Below, piece by piece: positions 35,601 to 44,775 of a DNA stretch of 64,000 nt. A model generated the notes under the pieces. That model made no database searches, was not told where the DNA came from, and saw only the letters and a program-made list of their open reading frames with translations. Each line of letters opens with the position of its first letter. The first letter of the stretch is position 1. Source of the stretch: Fluviirhizobium alvei (GTDB lineage: Bacteria > Pseudomonadota > Alphaproteobacteria > Rhizobiales > Rhizobiaceae); assembly GCF_030551875.1 (NCBI RefSeq), contig NZ_JAUOZU010000007.1, forward strand, positions 372,001 to 436,000, in the 5' to 3' direction. The position numbers were made by a program, and so were the translations under genes.

Positions 35601-36209
35601 ATGGGACGCAGGATCATGGTGGTGGGTAACGGGCAGATCGAAGCGGGCATAGGCAACAGAATCGACGCGGCCGATCTTGTCGTTCGTTTCAACGATTGCC
35701 GCTCGTTTGGCGCTGGCGGTGTCAAGACCAGCATCGTCGCCGTTTGCAATACGGGTCGTCCTGGCAAGCGGATGCTGGAAGAGAAGGACTGGCGCGAAAA
35801 CCGGGCCGTTCTGGAGGCCGACGCCATCTGGGGCGTTCGCGATCCGGAAAAATTCAGCGCCATGCGCGGGGTGCTGGCGACCACCCATCCTGAACTTGAT
35901 GATTTCTGCGACGACTACACCGACGGTTTCATTGAATTCTGTCGGTCGTCCGACAAACAGTTCCATGGCATTTCCGCAGCCACTTATGACCAGGTCGATG
36001 ACCTTTTGGCCCAGTACCGACCGGTGCCCTACGTCACGCCGTCGAGTGGTGCCATTGTTGTTGCGGAACTGCTCAACAACCATTGCCAGAATGACGATGA
36101 ACTGACCATTGCCGGCTTCAGCCACGAAGGCTGGGAGTGGCATCCCTGGCAGGCCGAAAAGGCCTGGATGGATGCGCTTGCCAGCTCGGGCCGCCTCAAA
36201 CGACTATAG
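35601..36209 (+). CDS. Urease operon accessory protein, GT29/sialyltransferase-like
   Basis: A 202-residue soluble protein. The opening [30 protein letters not shown] resembles the L-motif of family-29 glycosyltransferases (VGNxG-G-x-ID-D-VVRFN). [17 protein letters not shown] fits the next block, and [16 protein letters not shown] the S-motif region (TPSSG-ivvael). Proteins like this are annotated as urease operon accessory proteins in rhizobia, but I know of no biochemical role. Start ATG 35601 with a GGAGAGAG site. It precedes ureC by 29 bases. Whether it still transfers sugars or is a re-used fold cannot be told here. Confidence 0.75.
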   Translation: MGRRIMVVGNGQIEAGIGNRIDAADLVVRFNDCRSFGAGGVKTSIVAVCNTGRPGKRMLEEKDWRENRAVLEADAIWGVRDPEKFSAMRGVLATTHPELDDFCDDYTDGFIEFCRSSDKQFHGISAATYDQVDDLLAQYRPVPYVTPSSGAIVVAELLNNHCQNDDELTIAGFSHEGWEWHPWQAEKAWMDALASSGRLKRL

Positions 36210-36238
36210 CTTCCTCCCAAGACGCTCAGGAGTTCCGA

Positions 36239-37951
36239 ATGTCCTATAAAATGTCCCGCGCCGCCTATGCCTCGATGTTCGGCCCAACCACCGGCGACAA
36301 GCTCCGGCTCGCCGATACGGAACTGTTCGTGGAGGTGGAGAAGGATTTCACGACCTATGGCGAGGAAGTGAAGTTCGGTGGCGGCAAGGTCATTCGCGAT
36401 GGCATGGGACAAAGCCAGGTGACACGCGCCAATGGCGCCGTCGATACGGTCATCACCAATGTGCTGATCATCGACCATTGGGGTATCGTGAAAGCCGATG
36501 TGGGCCTGAAGGATGGCCGTATCGCCGCAATCGGCAAGGCCGGCAATCCAGACACACAGCCGGGTGTCAACATCATCGTAGGTCCCGGCACCGAAGCCAT
36601 CGCCGGCGAAGGCAAGATCCTCACCGCCGGCGGCATGGATAGCCACATCCATTTCATCTGCCCGCAGCAGATCGAGGAAGCCCTGATGAGCGGGCTGACC
36701 TGCATGCTGGGCGGCGGCACCGGCCCGGCCCATGGCACGCTTGCCACCACCTGCACGCCCGGCCCCTGGCATATCCAGCGGATGATCGAGGCGGCAGACG
36801 CCTTCCCGATGAACCTGGCCTTCGCCGGCAAGGGCAATGCGTCTCTTCCCGGCGCGCTCGAGGAAATGATCCTCGCCGGCGCTTCGGCGCTGAAACTGCA
36901 TGAGGACTGGGGCACCACGCCGGGGGCGATCGATTGCTGCCTGACGGTGGCCGATGAATATGACGTGCAGGTGATGATCCATACCGACACGCTCAACGAA
37001 AGCGGCTTCGTGGAGGATTCACTCGGCGCCATGAAGGGCCGCACCATTCACGCCTTCCATACCGAAGGTGCCGGCGGCGGCCATGCGCCGGATATCATCA
37101 AGGTCTGCGGGTCTCTCAATGTGATACCGTCGTCGACCAACCCGACGCGGCCCTACACGCTCAACACGCTCGCCGAACATCTCGACATGCTGATGGTCTG
37201 CCACCATCTGAGCCCGTCGATCCCGGAAGATATCGCCTTTGCCGAAAGCCGCATCCGCAAGGAAACGATCGCAGCCGAAGACATTCTGCACGATATGGGC
37301 GCCTTCTCGATCATTTCCTCCGATAGCCAGGCCATGGGTCGCGTCGGTGAAGTCGCCATCCGCACCTGGCAGACCGCCGACAAGATGAAGCGCCAGCGCG
37401 GTGCCCTGCCCGAGGAAAAGGGCGACAATGACAATGTCCGCGTCAAGCGTTACATTGCCAAATACACGATCAACCCGGCAATCGCGCATGGTCTGAGCCA
37501 CGAAATCGGTTCGGTGGAAGTCGGCAAGCGCGCCGATCTCGTGCTCTGGTCGCCGGCCTTCTTCGGCGTCAAGCCGGACATGGTGCTGCTGGGCGGCTCG
37601 ATCGCTGCCGCACCGATGGGCGATCCGAACGCCTCGATCCCGACCCCGCAGCCGGTTCACTATCGCCACATGTTCGGCGCATACGGCAAGGCCCGCACCA
37701 GTTCGTCGGTCACCTTTGTCAGCCAGGCTTCTCTCGATGCCGGTCTCGCCCAGAAGATCGGCGTGTCGAAACAGCTTCTCGCGGTGAAGAATACCCGTGG
37801 CGGCATTTCCAAGAAGTCGATGATCCACAACGACCTGACGCCGCATGTGGAAGTCGATCCGGAAACCTACGAAGTGCGGGCCGATGGCGTGCTGTTGACA
37901 TGCGAGCCGGCGACCGTTCTGCCGATGGCACAGCGCTATTTCCTTTTCTGA
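36239..37951 (+). CDS. ureC: Urease alpha (catalytic) subunit UreC
   Basis: The catalytic subunit, hydrolysing urea to ammonia and carbamate with a dinickel centre. The 570-residue protein has all active-site residues. Nickel-ligand histidines are H136 and H138 (MDSHIHF), K219 is the carbamylated lysine (LKLHEDWG), H248 and H274 are further ligands, and D362 is in SSDSQAMGR. The flap has C321 and H322 (MVCHHLSPS). The ATG at 36239 has an AGGAG site; the frame is open further upstream inside the previous gene. Cytoplasmic. Confidence 0.99.
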   Translation: MSYKMSRAAYASMFGPTTGDKLRLADTELFVEVEKDFTTYGEEVKFGGGKVIRDGMGQSQVTRANGAVDTVITNVLIIDHWGIVKADVGLKDGRIAAIGKAGNPDTQPGVNIIVGPGTEAIAGEGKILTAGGMDSHIHFICPQQIEEALMSGLTCMLGGGTGPAHGTLATTCTPGPWHIQRMIEAADAFPMNLAFAGKGNASLPGALEEMILAGASALKLHEDWGTTPGAIDCCLTVADEYDVQVMIHTDTLNESGFVEDSLGAMKGRTIHAFHTEGAGGGHAPDIIKVCGSLNVIPSSTNPTRPYTLNTLAEHLDMLMVCHHLSPSIPEDIAFAESRIRKETIAAEDILHDMGAFSIISSDSQAMGRVGEVAIRTWQTADKMKRQRGALPEEKGDNDNVRVKRYIAKYTINPAIAHGLSHEIGSVEVGKRADLVLWSPAFFGVKPDMVLLGGSIAAAPMGDPNASIPTPQPVHYRHMFGAYGKARTSSSVTFVSQASLDAGLAQKIGVSKQLLAVKNTRGGISKKSMIHNDLTPHVEVDPETYEVRADGVLLTCEPATVLPMAQRYFLF

Positions 37952-37975
37952 CGGCAAGGGCGAAGAGGCGCAACG

Positions 37976-38665
37976 ATGCTCAAACCTCTTCGCCTTCTGC
38001 TGCGCGGCATCGGCTGGCTCCTCGCCTTCATTGTGATCGTCGTTATCGCGATGGCCGCCGGCAGTCTGATCCCGCGGCCGCTGTTTGCGCCGGCAGAGGC
38101 CGGAGTTGGACAAGGCCAGACGATCTATCTGCTGGCAAACCCGATCCATACCGATATCGCCATTCCCCTGACCGACGCGATCAGGCAGCGTTTCGCAGAT
38201 CTCGAGCCCTTTGGTATCGAGATCAATCATCCGGGTGCAGCCTACCTGGTGATCGGTTGGGGCGGACGGTCATTCTATCTTGAAACGCCCACCTGGTCCG
38301 AGCTGAAGCCCGCGCCGGTTTTCAAGGCACTGACCATCGATGCATCCGTGCTGCATGTGGATCTGGCGGGCTCACGGCTTCAGAACCATCCCGCCGCAAC
38401 CCGGATCGACGTCTCGGAGGCAGGGTTCGAACGGATGCTGCGCTATATCGAAACGAGTTTCGTGCGCAACTCAGGACAACCGGTCGGCATTGCCGGCGCG
38501 GGATACAATGATACCGATGCGTTCTTTGAAGCGACCGGTTCCTTCAATGCGCTTTTGGGCTGCAACACCTGGACCGCATCGGCATTGCGAGAGGCCGGCG
38601 TCCGTACAGGATTGTGGAACCCGCTGCCGCAATCACTGGCGCTCTCGGTAGACCTCTACAACTGA
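37976..38665 (+). CDS. TIGR02117/DUF2459 family protein of urease regions
   Basis: A 229-residue protein with one N-terminal helix (GIGWLLAFIVIVVIAMAAGSL) and an exported or membrane-tethered domain: IYLLANPIHTDIAIPL, YLVIGWGGRSFYLETPTWSEL, LHVDLAGSR, and a conserved cysteine in LLGCNTWTASALREAGVRTGLWNPLPQS. This family has repeatedly been noted beside urease genes in proteobacteria but has no known function. It follows ureC by 24 bases with a GAAGAGG site, so it is probably the last gene of this operon. Cys and His residues in HTDI and GCNTW could form an active site; unproven. Confidence 0.85.
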   Translation: MLKPLRLLLRGIGWLLAFIVIVVIAMAAGSLIPRPLFAPAEAGVGQGQTIYLLANPIHTDIAIPLTDAIRQRFADLEPFGIEINHPGAAYLVIGWGGRSFYLETPTWSELKPAPVFKALTIDASVLHVDLAGSRLQNHPAATRIDVSEAGFERMLRYIETSFVRNSGQPVGIAGAGYNDTDAFFEATGSFNALLGCNTWTASALREAGVRTGLWNPLPQSLALSVDLYN

Positions 38666-38700
38666 TTGACTTCTGACATATGGTCATGCGCCTTCCGGCT

Positions 38701-40617
38701 TTATCCGCCCTGCCCCGACGGCCTGTGCGGCGTTTTCTTCCAGAAGAATGGCCGGCGCTTGAGTTCGATCGCCGCATGCCAGGCCGCCGCCGAGATCATC
38801 AACCAGTAGAGTGGAATGAAAAGCCAGCTCCGCCCCAGGCGCTTGCGCTCCAAACGGTACATGGCGTTGTAACCGAGCATGGCGAAAAGCAGAAAGGCGC
38901 CGATCACATTGATCCAGTCGAGCGCAAACAGAAACCACTGCAGGCCGTTGAGCGTGTTCGCGGCGAGCAGACACCAGCTGAACCAGACCATGAAACCGAT
39001 CAGCAACGGGTGGACCAGCGCCGACACCAGCATGCCGGTGATCATCATATGGAACATCAGCATGCCCGACGCGCCAAGTTCGTCGACGAGCCGGCGCGGA
39101 TCGCGCATATGCACCAGCCAGGTCTGCATCCAGCCCTTGAACCAGCGTCCCCTTTGCCCGAACCATATGCCTATTTCGGTCGGTGCGTCCTCATAAGTGG
39201 GCCGCGAAATCACCTCGGTCGCATAGCCGAGACGACGCAGGCGAAGGCCGAGATCGGCATCCTCGGTGACGTTGTACGGATCCCAGCCTCCGATCGAGCG
39301 CAGGGCATCGGTGCGGAAATGGTTGGAAGTTCCACCGAGCGGCAACGGGTGGTTGGCGCTAGCGAGCAGCGGTAACAGGCGCCGGAACAGACCGGAATAT
39401 TCGATCGAAAACAGGCCAGCTATCCAGTTGGTGCCACCATTGGAGATGATCAGCGGTGCTTGAAGGCAAACGACCGTTTCCGGCCGATTGCGAAAACGCT
39501 GGCAGGCTTCGCGCAACTGGTCCGGATGCGGCCTATCTTCCGCATCATAGAGAACCAGGAACTCGCCGCGCGCCCCGGCTAGCGCATAGTTCAGCGCCTT
39601 GGGCTTCGTGCGCGGCTGCATCGGCGGTACGCGCACGATTTCGAATTCCTTGCCGAGATCAAGCGCTTCCAGAGCCCCGATCGTGTCGGCGTCGTCGGCC
39701 TCGCAGACCAGTTTGATGTCAAGGCGGGATCGAGGCCAGTTCAGCCGCTGCAGCCGATCGATCAATTGCGGCACCACCTCCTTCTCCCGGTAAAGGGCGG
39801 CCATGACGGTGTAGACCGGATAGTTCTCAATCTCGGCAAGGGGCCTTGGGCGCGTTAGCCGCGCACCCTTGCTGACAGCGAGCCAACGGATGGCGAGGAG
39901 GAACAGATAAGAGGCCGACAGGAAAAGATGCATCACCAGCATCGTCGGTTCCGGCGCCATCCAGCCAAACGCGATCAGTGCAACCAACAGCGATCCGGCC
40001 CAGAAGCCCTGGTTCCCCTGAAAGACGATCCGCGCGCTGAGGTCGGGTCGGCTGTCGAACAACTGGTTGACCGCCTCGTTGACCCGCCGCGCCGATCCGA
40101 TCTGCCAAACCACCGAACGTATTGCCGTGGGTGTTGTCACGACGATCCGTTTCGCCAGCGTTGGCATTTTTGCAAGCCGCCGCCGCTCGTTCTCGAGGTT
40201 CAATGCTGTCGGCACGATGGCGAGGAGCGGCGCACGATCGGAAGGGTTGAGGCGCAGGCAATGGGGCGCCTTCAACTGGCTATCGAGGCTTGCATTGACA
40301 TGCACTTGTTGCGGTTCGATCCGTTCGACGAAGGCAAGCCCGAGCGCCTTTGCCAAAGCGCCATAATAGGCCTCTTCATCCACCGAACCATGCACGATCA
40401 GTTCGGCTTCGAGCGTCGTTCCGTGTGCGCGGGCGCGCTGTAACAGAAGCGCAATGAATGGCTTTGAAAAACCGAGTTCGCGCAAAACCGCGATTTCGCT
40501 CGTCTCATCATCCGAAAGGCCGATTTGAGGAAGAATCCGGAGCCCAGGCGCCGCCGGGTTTGGCCGGGCCATCGCCTGTCGTGGTAAATCGGCGCCTTCA
40601 TATTCCCCAATCGTCAT
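38701..40617 (-). CDS. GT2 family glycosyltransferase with N-terminal MshEN/T2SSE_N-like domain
   Basis: A 638-residue membrane protein. The N-terminal part (about 30-170) resembles the MshEN domain: LRELGFSKPFIALLLQRA, AYYGALAKALGLAFVERI. A pair of helices follows (FWAGSLLVALIAFGWM, LFLSASYLFLLAIRWLAV). A cellulose-synthase-like GT2 domain has VYTVMAALYREKEVVPQLI, DAEDRPHPDQL, the acceptor-site TED in NVTEDADLGLRL, and QRGRWFKGW. Four C-terminal helices could form the export channel. MshEN domains can bind c-di-GMP, which suggests allosteric control, by inference. I start at ATG 40617; upstream ATGs would overlap the divergent gene at 40658. Polymer unknown. Confidence 0.85.
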   Translation of the reverse strand: MTIGEYEGADLPRQAMARPNPAAPGLRILPQIGLSDDETSEIAVLRELGFSKPFIALLLQRARAHGTTLEAELIVHGSVDEEAYYGALAKALGLAFVERIEPQQVHVNASLDSQLKAPHCLRLNPSDRAPLLAIVPTALNLENERRRLAKMPTLAKRIVVTTPTAIRSVVWQIGSARRVNEAVNQLFDSRPDLSARIVFQGNQGFWAGSLLVALIAFGWMAPEPTMLVMHLFLSASYLFLLAIRWLAVSKGARLTRPRPLAEIENYPVYTVMAALYREKEVVPQLIDRLQRLNWPRSRLDIKLVCEADDADTIGALEALDLGKEFEIVRVPPMQPRTKPKALNYALAGARGEFLVLYDAEDRPHPDQLREACQRFRNRPETVVCLQAPLIISNGGTNWIAGLFSIEYSGLFRRLLPLLASANHPLPLGGTSNHFRTDALRSIGGWDPYNVTEDADLGLRLRRLGYATEVISRPTYEDAPTEIGIWFGQRGRWFKGWMQTWLVHMRDPRRLVDELGASGMLMFHMMITGMLVSALVHPLLIGFMVWFSWCLLAANTLNGLQWFLFALDWINVIGAFLLFAMLGYNAMYRLERKRLGRSWLFIPLYWLMISAAAWHAAIELKRRPFFWKKTPHRPSGQGG

Positions 40618-40657
40618 AACTTCTGCTACAAACACACAAACGATTACGAGTATCGAG

Positions 40658-41527
40658 ATGTCTGCAATCATAATGAAGCCATTGGTTGTGTCACGCTTTA
40701 TTTTGCTTGTGACCGCAATATTCTGTCTGACGACTATTGGGCGTACGGCTTCTGCTGAGGAACAGGGCGGAATATCCATTCCATCGCTTTTCGATCCGAG
40801 AGACAAGGCGTTTCCGCCGGATCTTGCAACCCTCCCCGGGATCCGGTTTGCCACAACCGTCGATTTTCCACCGTTCAACTATCTCGATCAATCCGGCAAA
40901 CTTCTGGGATTCCACGTTGAGCTTGCTCGCGAGATCTGCCGCGAACTCAAGATCACCGAACGATGCCAGATCGAGGCCATGCCATTTGGCGACCTTCAGG
41001 CAAGACTTGAGAAAGGCATTGTGGATGCCAGCATCGCCGGCATTCGTATCACGCCCGAGCTTCGGGAGCGATTTGCCTTTTCGCGCCCCTATATGATGTT
41101 GCCGGCCCGTTTCGTTGCCGCCAAGGCCGAAACGGGAGGCCCGAGCGATCTGAAGCCAGGGGATGCGGGCGTGGTTGGCAATACGCTGCACCAGACGATG
41201 GCCGAGCATTTCTTTCCGGACCTGAAACCCAGGCCCTACGCCAATCGCGCCGCTTTGCTGGAAGCCTTGCGCAAGAAGGAGATCAAAGCCGCCTTTGGCG
41301 ATGCCGTTCAGCTCTCTTTCTGGGTTGAAGCGCCAGCGTCTGAAGATTGCTGCCGCCTGTTTGGCGAGCCCTACTATTCCAGCCATTACCTCGGGGAAGG
41401 TCTTGCCCTGATGAGTCGCAAGGACCAGCCGCAGATTACCCAGGCGATCGACTATGCGCTGATCGCACTCGCGCGCAACGGTCGCCTCAACGAACTCTAT
41501 CTTCGCTATTTCCCGAACGGGCTTTGA
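40658..41527 (+). CDS. Family-3 periplasmic solute-binding protein
   Basis: A 289-residue exported protein with signal peptide (LVVSRFILLVTAIFCLTTIGRTASA) and the SBP_bac_3 fold. ATTVDFPPFNYLDQSGKLLGFHVELAREICREL is the classic opening, followed by DASIAGIRITPELRERFAFSRPY and LRKKEIKAAFGDAVQLSFWVE. Such proteins bind polar amino acids or opines for ABC importers. No permease or ATPase gene is beside it, so it is an orphan or has a non-transport role. It is divergent from the glycosyltransferase, with a shared 40-base gap. Confidence 0.88.
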   Translation: MSAIIMKPLVVSRFILLVTAIFCLTTIGRTASAEEQGGISIPSLFDPRDKAFPPDLATLPGIRFATTVDFPPFNYLDQSGKLLGFHVELAREICRELKITERCQIEAMPFGDLQARLEKGIVDASIAGIRITPELRERFAFSRPYMMLPARFVAAKAETGGPSDLKPGDAGVVGNTLHQTMAEHFFPDLKPRPYANRAALLEALRKKEIKAAFGDAVQLSFWVEAPASEDCCRLFGEPYYSSHYLGEGLALMSRKDQPQITQAIDYALIALARNGRLNELYLRYFPNGL

Positions 41528-41691
41528 ATATCGTTATTCAACGGCCTCGTCCGCAAGCCATGCATCAAGCGCATAGCTGTTATGCATTGCAGCAATCGAA
41601 CGGAATTATTGCTGCAATGCGGGATGTTTCTGATTAGAATTGTTCTTCATTAGCGGCGTCCCATTTGCCGCCCAAATTGATGGAGACAGAG

Positions 41692-42231
41692 ATGCTTGGC
41701 AAGAAAGTGCCTGACGTTACCTTCCGCACGCGCGTCCGCGATGAATCGATCGGCGGTCCCAATCCTTTCCGCTGGGAAGACAAGACAACGGCTGACTATT
41801 TTTCCGGCAAGAAGGTCGTTCTCTTTTCGCTGCCGGGCGCTTTTACCCCGACCTGCTCGACCTTCCAGCTGCCGGACTTCGAGAAGCTCTATCCCGAGTT
41901 CAAGGCTGAGGGTATCGACGAGATCTATTGCATCTCGGTGAACGACGCCTTCGTCATGAACGCCTGGGGCAAGAGCCAGGGCATCGAGAATATCAAGCTC
42001 ATTCCGGATGGTTCGGGCGAATTCACCCGCAAGATGGGCATGCTTGTCGCAAAGGACAATCTCGGCTTCGGCATGCGTTCCTGGCGCTATGGCGCCATCG
42101 TCAACGATGGCGTTGTCGAACAGTGGTTCGAAGAAGACGGTTTCTCCGACAATTGCGATTCGGACCCCTATGGAAAGTCCTCGCCGCAGAACATCCTTGA
42201 GAACCTGCGCGCCCTGAAAAAGGCCGCCTGA
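41692..42231 (+). CDS. Peroxiredoxin (Prx5/AhpE-like, redoxin family)
   Basis: A 179-residue thiol peroxidase. The peroxidatic cysteine is C55 in LPGAFTPTCSTFQLPDFEK, and the partner arginine lies in MGMLVAKDNLGFGMRSWRYG. Other blocks are IYCISVNDAFVMNAWG and IPDGSGEFTRKMG. This is the Prx5 type common in alphaproteobacteria, which uses glutathione or a glutaredoxin. I chose ATG 41692 with GGAG ten bases upstream; two ATGs just upstream are in frame. It stands alone with its own terminator between the urease gene groups. Confidence 0.95.
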   Translation: MLGKKVPDVTFRTRVRDESIGGPNPFRWEDKTTADYFSGKKVVLFSLPGAFTPTCSTFQLPDFEKLYPEFKAEGIDEIYCISVNDAFVMNAWGKSQGIENIKLIPDGSGEFTRKMGMLVAKDNLGFGMRSWRYGAIVNDGVVEQWFEEDGFSDNCDSDPYGKSSPQNILENLRALKKAA

Positions 42232-42263
42232 TTGAGGCGTGAAGCCAGCAACAGAGTTCGTGA

Positions 42264-42300
42264 AACCCCGGGAATCATTCGGTTCCCGGGGTTTTGTTTT
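42264..42300 (+). terminator. Intrinsic terminator of the peroxiredoxin gene
   Basis: AACCCCGGGAA (42264-42274) pairs perfectly with TTCCCGGGGTT (42283-42293), followed by TTGTTTT. Confidence 0.92.
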
Positions 42301-42405
42301 CGTAGAGGCCGGGCCTCCGCCTGATCCGTCTCGGCGATGGACCCGATTGCGCCGCCATGCCATAGTCCGTTCAGCCCAGACAGCATAAAGTTCGGAGATC
42401 ATGTG

Positions 42406-42873
42406 ATGCCATACCGTTCGACGCGGATCGACAAATCCGGATCAAACGATGCACCTCCCATCGACATTCTGATTCTCAAGCATGACGAGCGTCACATCCG
42501 CCGCAAGCTCCTGCATATGCAGCATGGCGATGTCGTGATGCTGGATCTCAAGGAGCCGGTGATGCTCGAACATGGTGATCTTCTGGCTCTGGAGGGCGGA
42601 GGTCATGTCGAAGTGATTGCTGCCGAAGAAGAGCTTTACGAAGTCACGCCGCGGGATCTCAGGCACCAGATCGAACTGGCCTGGCACCTCGGCAATCGGC
42701 ATCTGCATGCCCAGTTCGAGACCGGTCGCATCCTGATCGAGCGCGATCATGTGATCAAGGCGATGCTGGAAGGGCTGGGCGCCAGCGTGCGGGATGTCTG
42801 CGAACCATTCCATCCGTTACACGGCGCCTATCATGGGCACGGTCACGACCATGGGCACGGGCATGGCCACTGA
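42406..42873 (+). CDS. ureE: Urease accessory protein UreE
   Basis: A nickel metallochaperone that delivers nickel to the UreDFG-urease complex. The 155-residue protein has the N-terminal peptide-binding-like domain (HDERHIRRKLLHMQHGDVVMLDL), and the conserved nickel-binding block LAWHLGNRHLHAQFE. It ends in a His-rich tail with seven histidines alternating mostly with glycine (YHGHGHDHGHGHGH), a nickel store. Start ATG 42406 follows GGAGATC. Its last 11 bases overlap ureF. Confidence 0.97.
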   Translation: MPYRSTRIDKSGSNDAPPIDILILKHDERHIRRKLLHMQHGDVVMLDLKEPVMLEHGDLLALEGGGHVEVIAAEEELYEVTPRDLRHQIELAWHLGNRHLHAQFETGRILIERDHVIKAMLEGLGASVRDVCEPFHPLHGAYHGHGHDHGHGHGH

Positions 42874-43534
42874 TCGATCGGGACTGGCACTTCTTCGTTT
42901 GCAATCCTGGCTGTCGCCCGCCTTCCCGGTCGGTGGATTTGCCTATTCGTCCGCTCTGGAAGCCGCCACCCATCATGGCATCGTCAGGAATGCCGAAAGC
43001 CTCGGAGAATGGCTTGCCGCCCTTTTGGAGAAGGGCGCCTTCTGGAATGATATCGTTCTGCTGGCCGAAGCCTGGAATTCGACGTCAGATCCGGAGCGCC
43101 TGCGGACCACGACTGAGCTTGCGCTTGCGCTGGCCGGTTCGTCTGAGCGCCTGGCTGAGATCAGCCAGCTGGGTGGAGCCTTTGTTGCCGCTGCCCGCAG
43201 TTGGCCGCACCCCTTGCTCGACAGTCTGGGAAGCGACACGCCTTACTGCATTGCGGTTGGTGCTGTTGCAGGCGCCCATGAGATACCGCTTTTCCAGACC
43301 CTGGTCGCCTACCTTCATGCGGTTGTTTCCCAACAAATATCCGCTGCTATCCGTCTGTCGGTGATCGGACAGATCCAGGGCGTAAAGCTGCTTTCCGACA
43401 GCGAAAACATGATCCTCGATCTGGCAACGCGGGGGTCTGAAGCAAGCCTGGACGACCTTGGTTCTCAGACGATCATCGCGGATATCATGGCGATGCAGCA
43501 TGAGGTTCAGCATTCAAGGCTTTTCCGCTCATGA
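42863..43534 (+). CDS. ureF: Urease accessory protein UreF
   Basis: The GTPase-regulating chaperone that bridges UreD and UreG. The 223-residue, mostly helical protein shows LLRLQSWLSPAFPVGGFAYSSALE, GAVAGAHEIPLFQTLVAYLHAVVSQQISAAIRL, and PLFQ-type conserved motifs. I start at ATG 42863, overlapping ureE by 11 bases, which gives the usual length. An ATG at 42851 is possible. It is 121 bases before ureG. Confidence 0.95.
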   Translation: MATDRSGLALLRLQSWLSPAFPVGGFAYSSALEAATHHGIVRNAESLGEWLAALLEKGAFWNDIVLLAEAWNSTSDPERLRTTTELALALAGSSERLAEISQLGGAFVAAARSWPHPLLDSLGSDTPYCIAVGAVAGAHEIPLFQTLVAYLHAVVSQQISAAIRLSVIGQIQGVKLLSDSENMILDLATRGSEASLDDLGSQTIIADIMAMQHEVQHSRLFRS

Positions 43535-43655
43535 CGGTGGCCCGGCTACGCTTGACCTTGGATCAACCCTTTTTAAAACTGGACCGCCGCTTCAAAGGCG
43601 GCTCTTATGCCTGGCCGGCATCGACTTCGTTACGTTTATATCGGGATTTTGACAG

Positions 43656-44288
43656 ATGACATCACGCAATGGCCCCCTTCGAATCGGAATTGGCGGACCC
43701 GTCGGCTCGGGCAAGACTGCACTCACCGACAAGCTATGCAAGGCGATGCGCGACGAGTTCTCCGTCGCTGTCGTAACCAACGACATCTATACGAAGGAGG
43801 ATGCCGAAGCGCTGGTGCGCATGCAGGCTTTGACATCCGACCGCATCGTTGGCGTCGAGACTGGCGGCTGCCCGCACACCGCCATTCGCGAGGATGCCTC
43901 GATCAATCTCGCCGCGATCGCCGATCTCAATCGCCGCTTTCCCGATCTCGATGTCGTTCTGATTGAATCCGGTGGAGATAATCTCGCCGCCACCTTCTCG
44001 CCGGATCTCGCCGATCTGACGATCTATGTGATCTCGGTCTGCCAGGGGGAAGAAATCCCGCGCAAGGGCGGCCCCGGCATTACGAAGTCCGACCTGCTCG
44101 TCATCAACAAGAAGGATCTGGCGCCGTATGTGGGTGTCAATCTCGATGTGATGGAGACGGATGCCGACCGTATGCGCGCGGGAAAACCGTTCGTCTTTAC
44201 CGATATGCGCCATGGCGACGGCGTCGATGCTGTCGTCGACTATCTCCGTCGCTATGGTGGGCTTCAGGATCAGGCCGCGTCACGATAA
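43656..44288 (+). CDS. ureG: Urease accessory GTPase UreG
   Basis: A SIMIBI-class GTPase that powers nickel insertion into urease. The 210-residue protein has P-loop [11 protein letters not shown] (residues 13-23), the metal-binding CPH motif in [18 protein letters not shown], the switch block [17 protein letters not shown], and the guanine-specificity [10 protein letters not shown]. Length is normal. Last gene of the urease set; a small convergent gene follows. Confidence 0.98.
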   Translation: MTSRNGPLRIGIGGPVGSGKTALTDKLCKAMRDEFSVAVVTNDIYTKEDAEALVRMQALTSDRIVGVETGGCPHTAIREDASINLAAIADLNRRFPDLDVVLIESGGDNLAATFSPDLADLTIYVISVCQGEEIPRKGGPGITKSDLLVINKKDLAPYVGVNLDVMETDADRMRAGKPFVFTDMRHGDGVDAVVDYLRRYGGLQDQAASR

Positions 44289-44307
44289 ACCGATTGCGAC
44301 GGCTGGC

Positions 44308-44502
44308 TTATTCGAGCCAGTCGTCATGAATGACGCTGCTGAGAAGTGCGCCGCGCTCGCTGAACTTGAGATCCGGCTTGCGCCGCTTCTTCTTCGTTGG
44401 CAGATGGCCGGACAAACGCAGCATCGAACGGGACAGGCGGTTCCAACCGCCCTCGAAGGCAATAGCTGAAGCGATGATCAGACTCGATTGATAGACAGTC
44501 AT
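44308..44502 (-). CDS. Small hypothetical protein (64 aa), convergent to ureG
   Basis: A 64-residue protein starting MTVYQSSLIIASAIAFEGGWNRLSR, with a short hydrophobic N-terminal stretch and a basic centre (LPTKKKRRKPDLKF), ending HDDWLE. Confidence rests on a strong AAGGAGGAAGCC ribosome site just before the ATG. No family recognised. The hairpin GACGGCTGGCT/AGCCAGTCGTC across its stop codon (around 44298-44325) may help end both convergent transcripts. Confidence 0.6.
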   Translation of the reverse strand: MTVYQSSLIIASAIAFEGGWNRLSRSMLRLSGHLPTKKKRRKPDLKFSERGALLSSVIHDDWLE

Positions 44503-44744
44503 GGCTTCCTCCTTCTGTTCTCCCTGGTCTCACCCTAGAGGCTCGACGTAAAAACGGTCCTAACGCGTGCTTTATTCCGATACGCTTCGGCATCGAAAAA
44601 GTTCCATCGACAACAATATGGGAATGCCGCCATCATCCATCCAGACCGGCCGGGTGACATCTGGTCACATCTCTGTGAAGCCGCGATAGCGTCCGTTCGA
44701 CTGACGAGATAGAGGGTTACGGGATCCACGCAGGCGCGCTATGA

Positions 44745-44755
44745 CCTGTGACAGG
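44745..44755. promoter_or_regulatory. Small palindrome in front of the tetR-type gene
   Basis: CCTGT-G-ACAGG lies 20 bases upstream of the regulator start codon, where an autoregulatory TetR operator would be expected. A related GGACAGG follows at 44764-44770. Short, so weak evidence. Confidence 0.25.
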
Positions 44756-44775
44756 ATGAGGTTGGACAGGACCCT

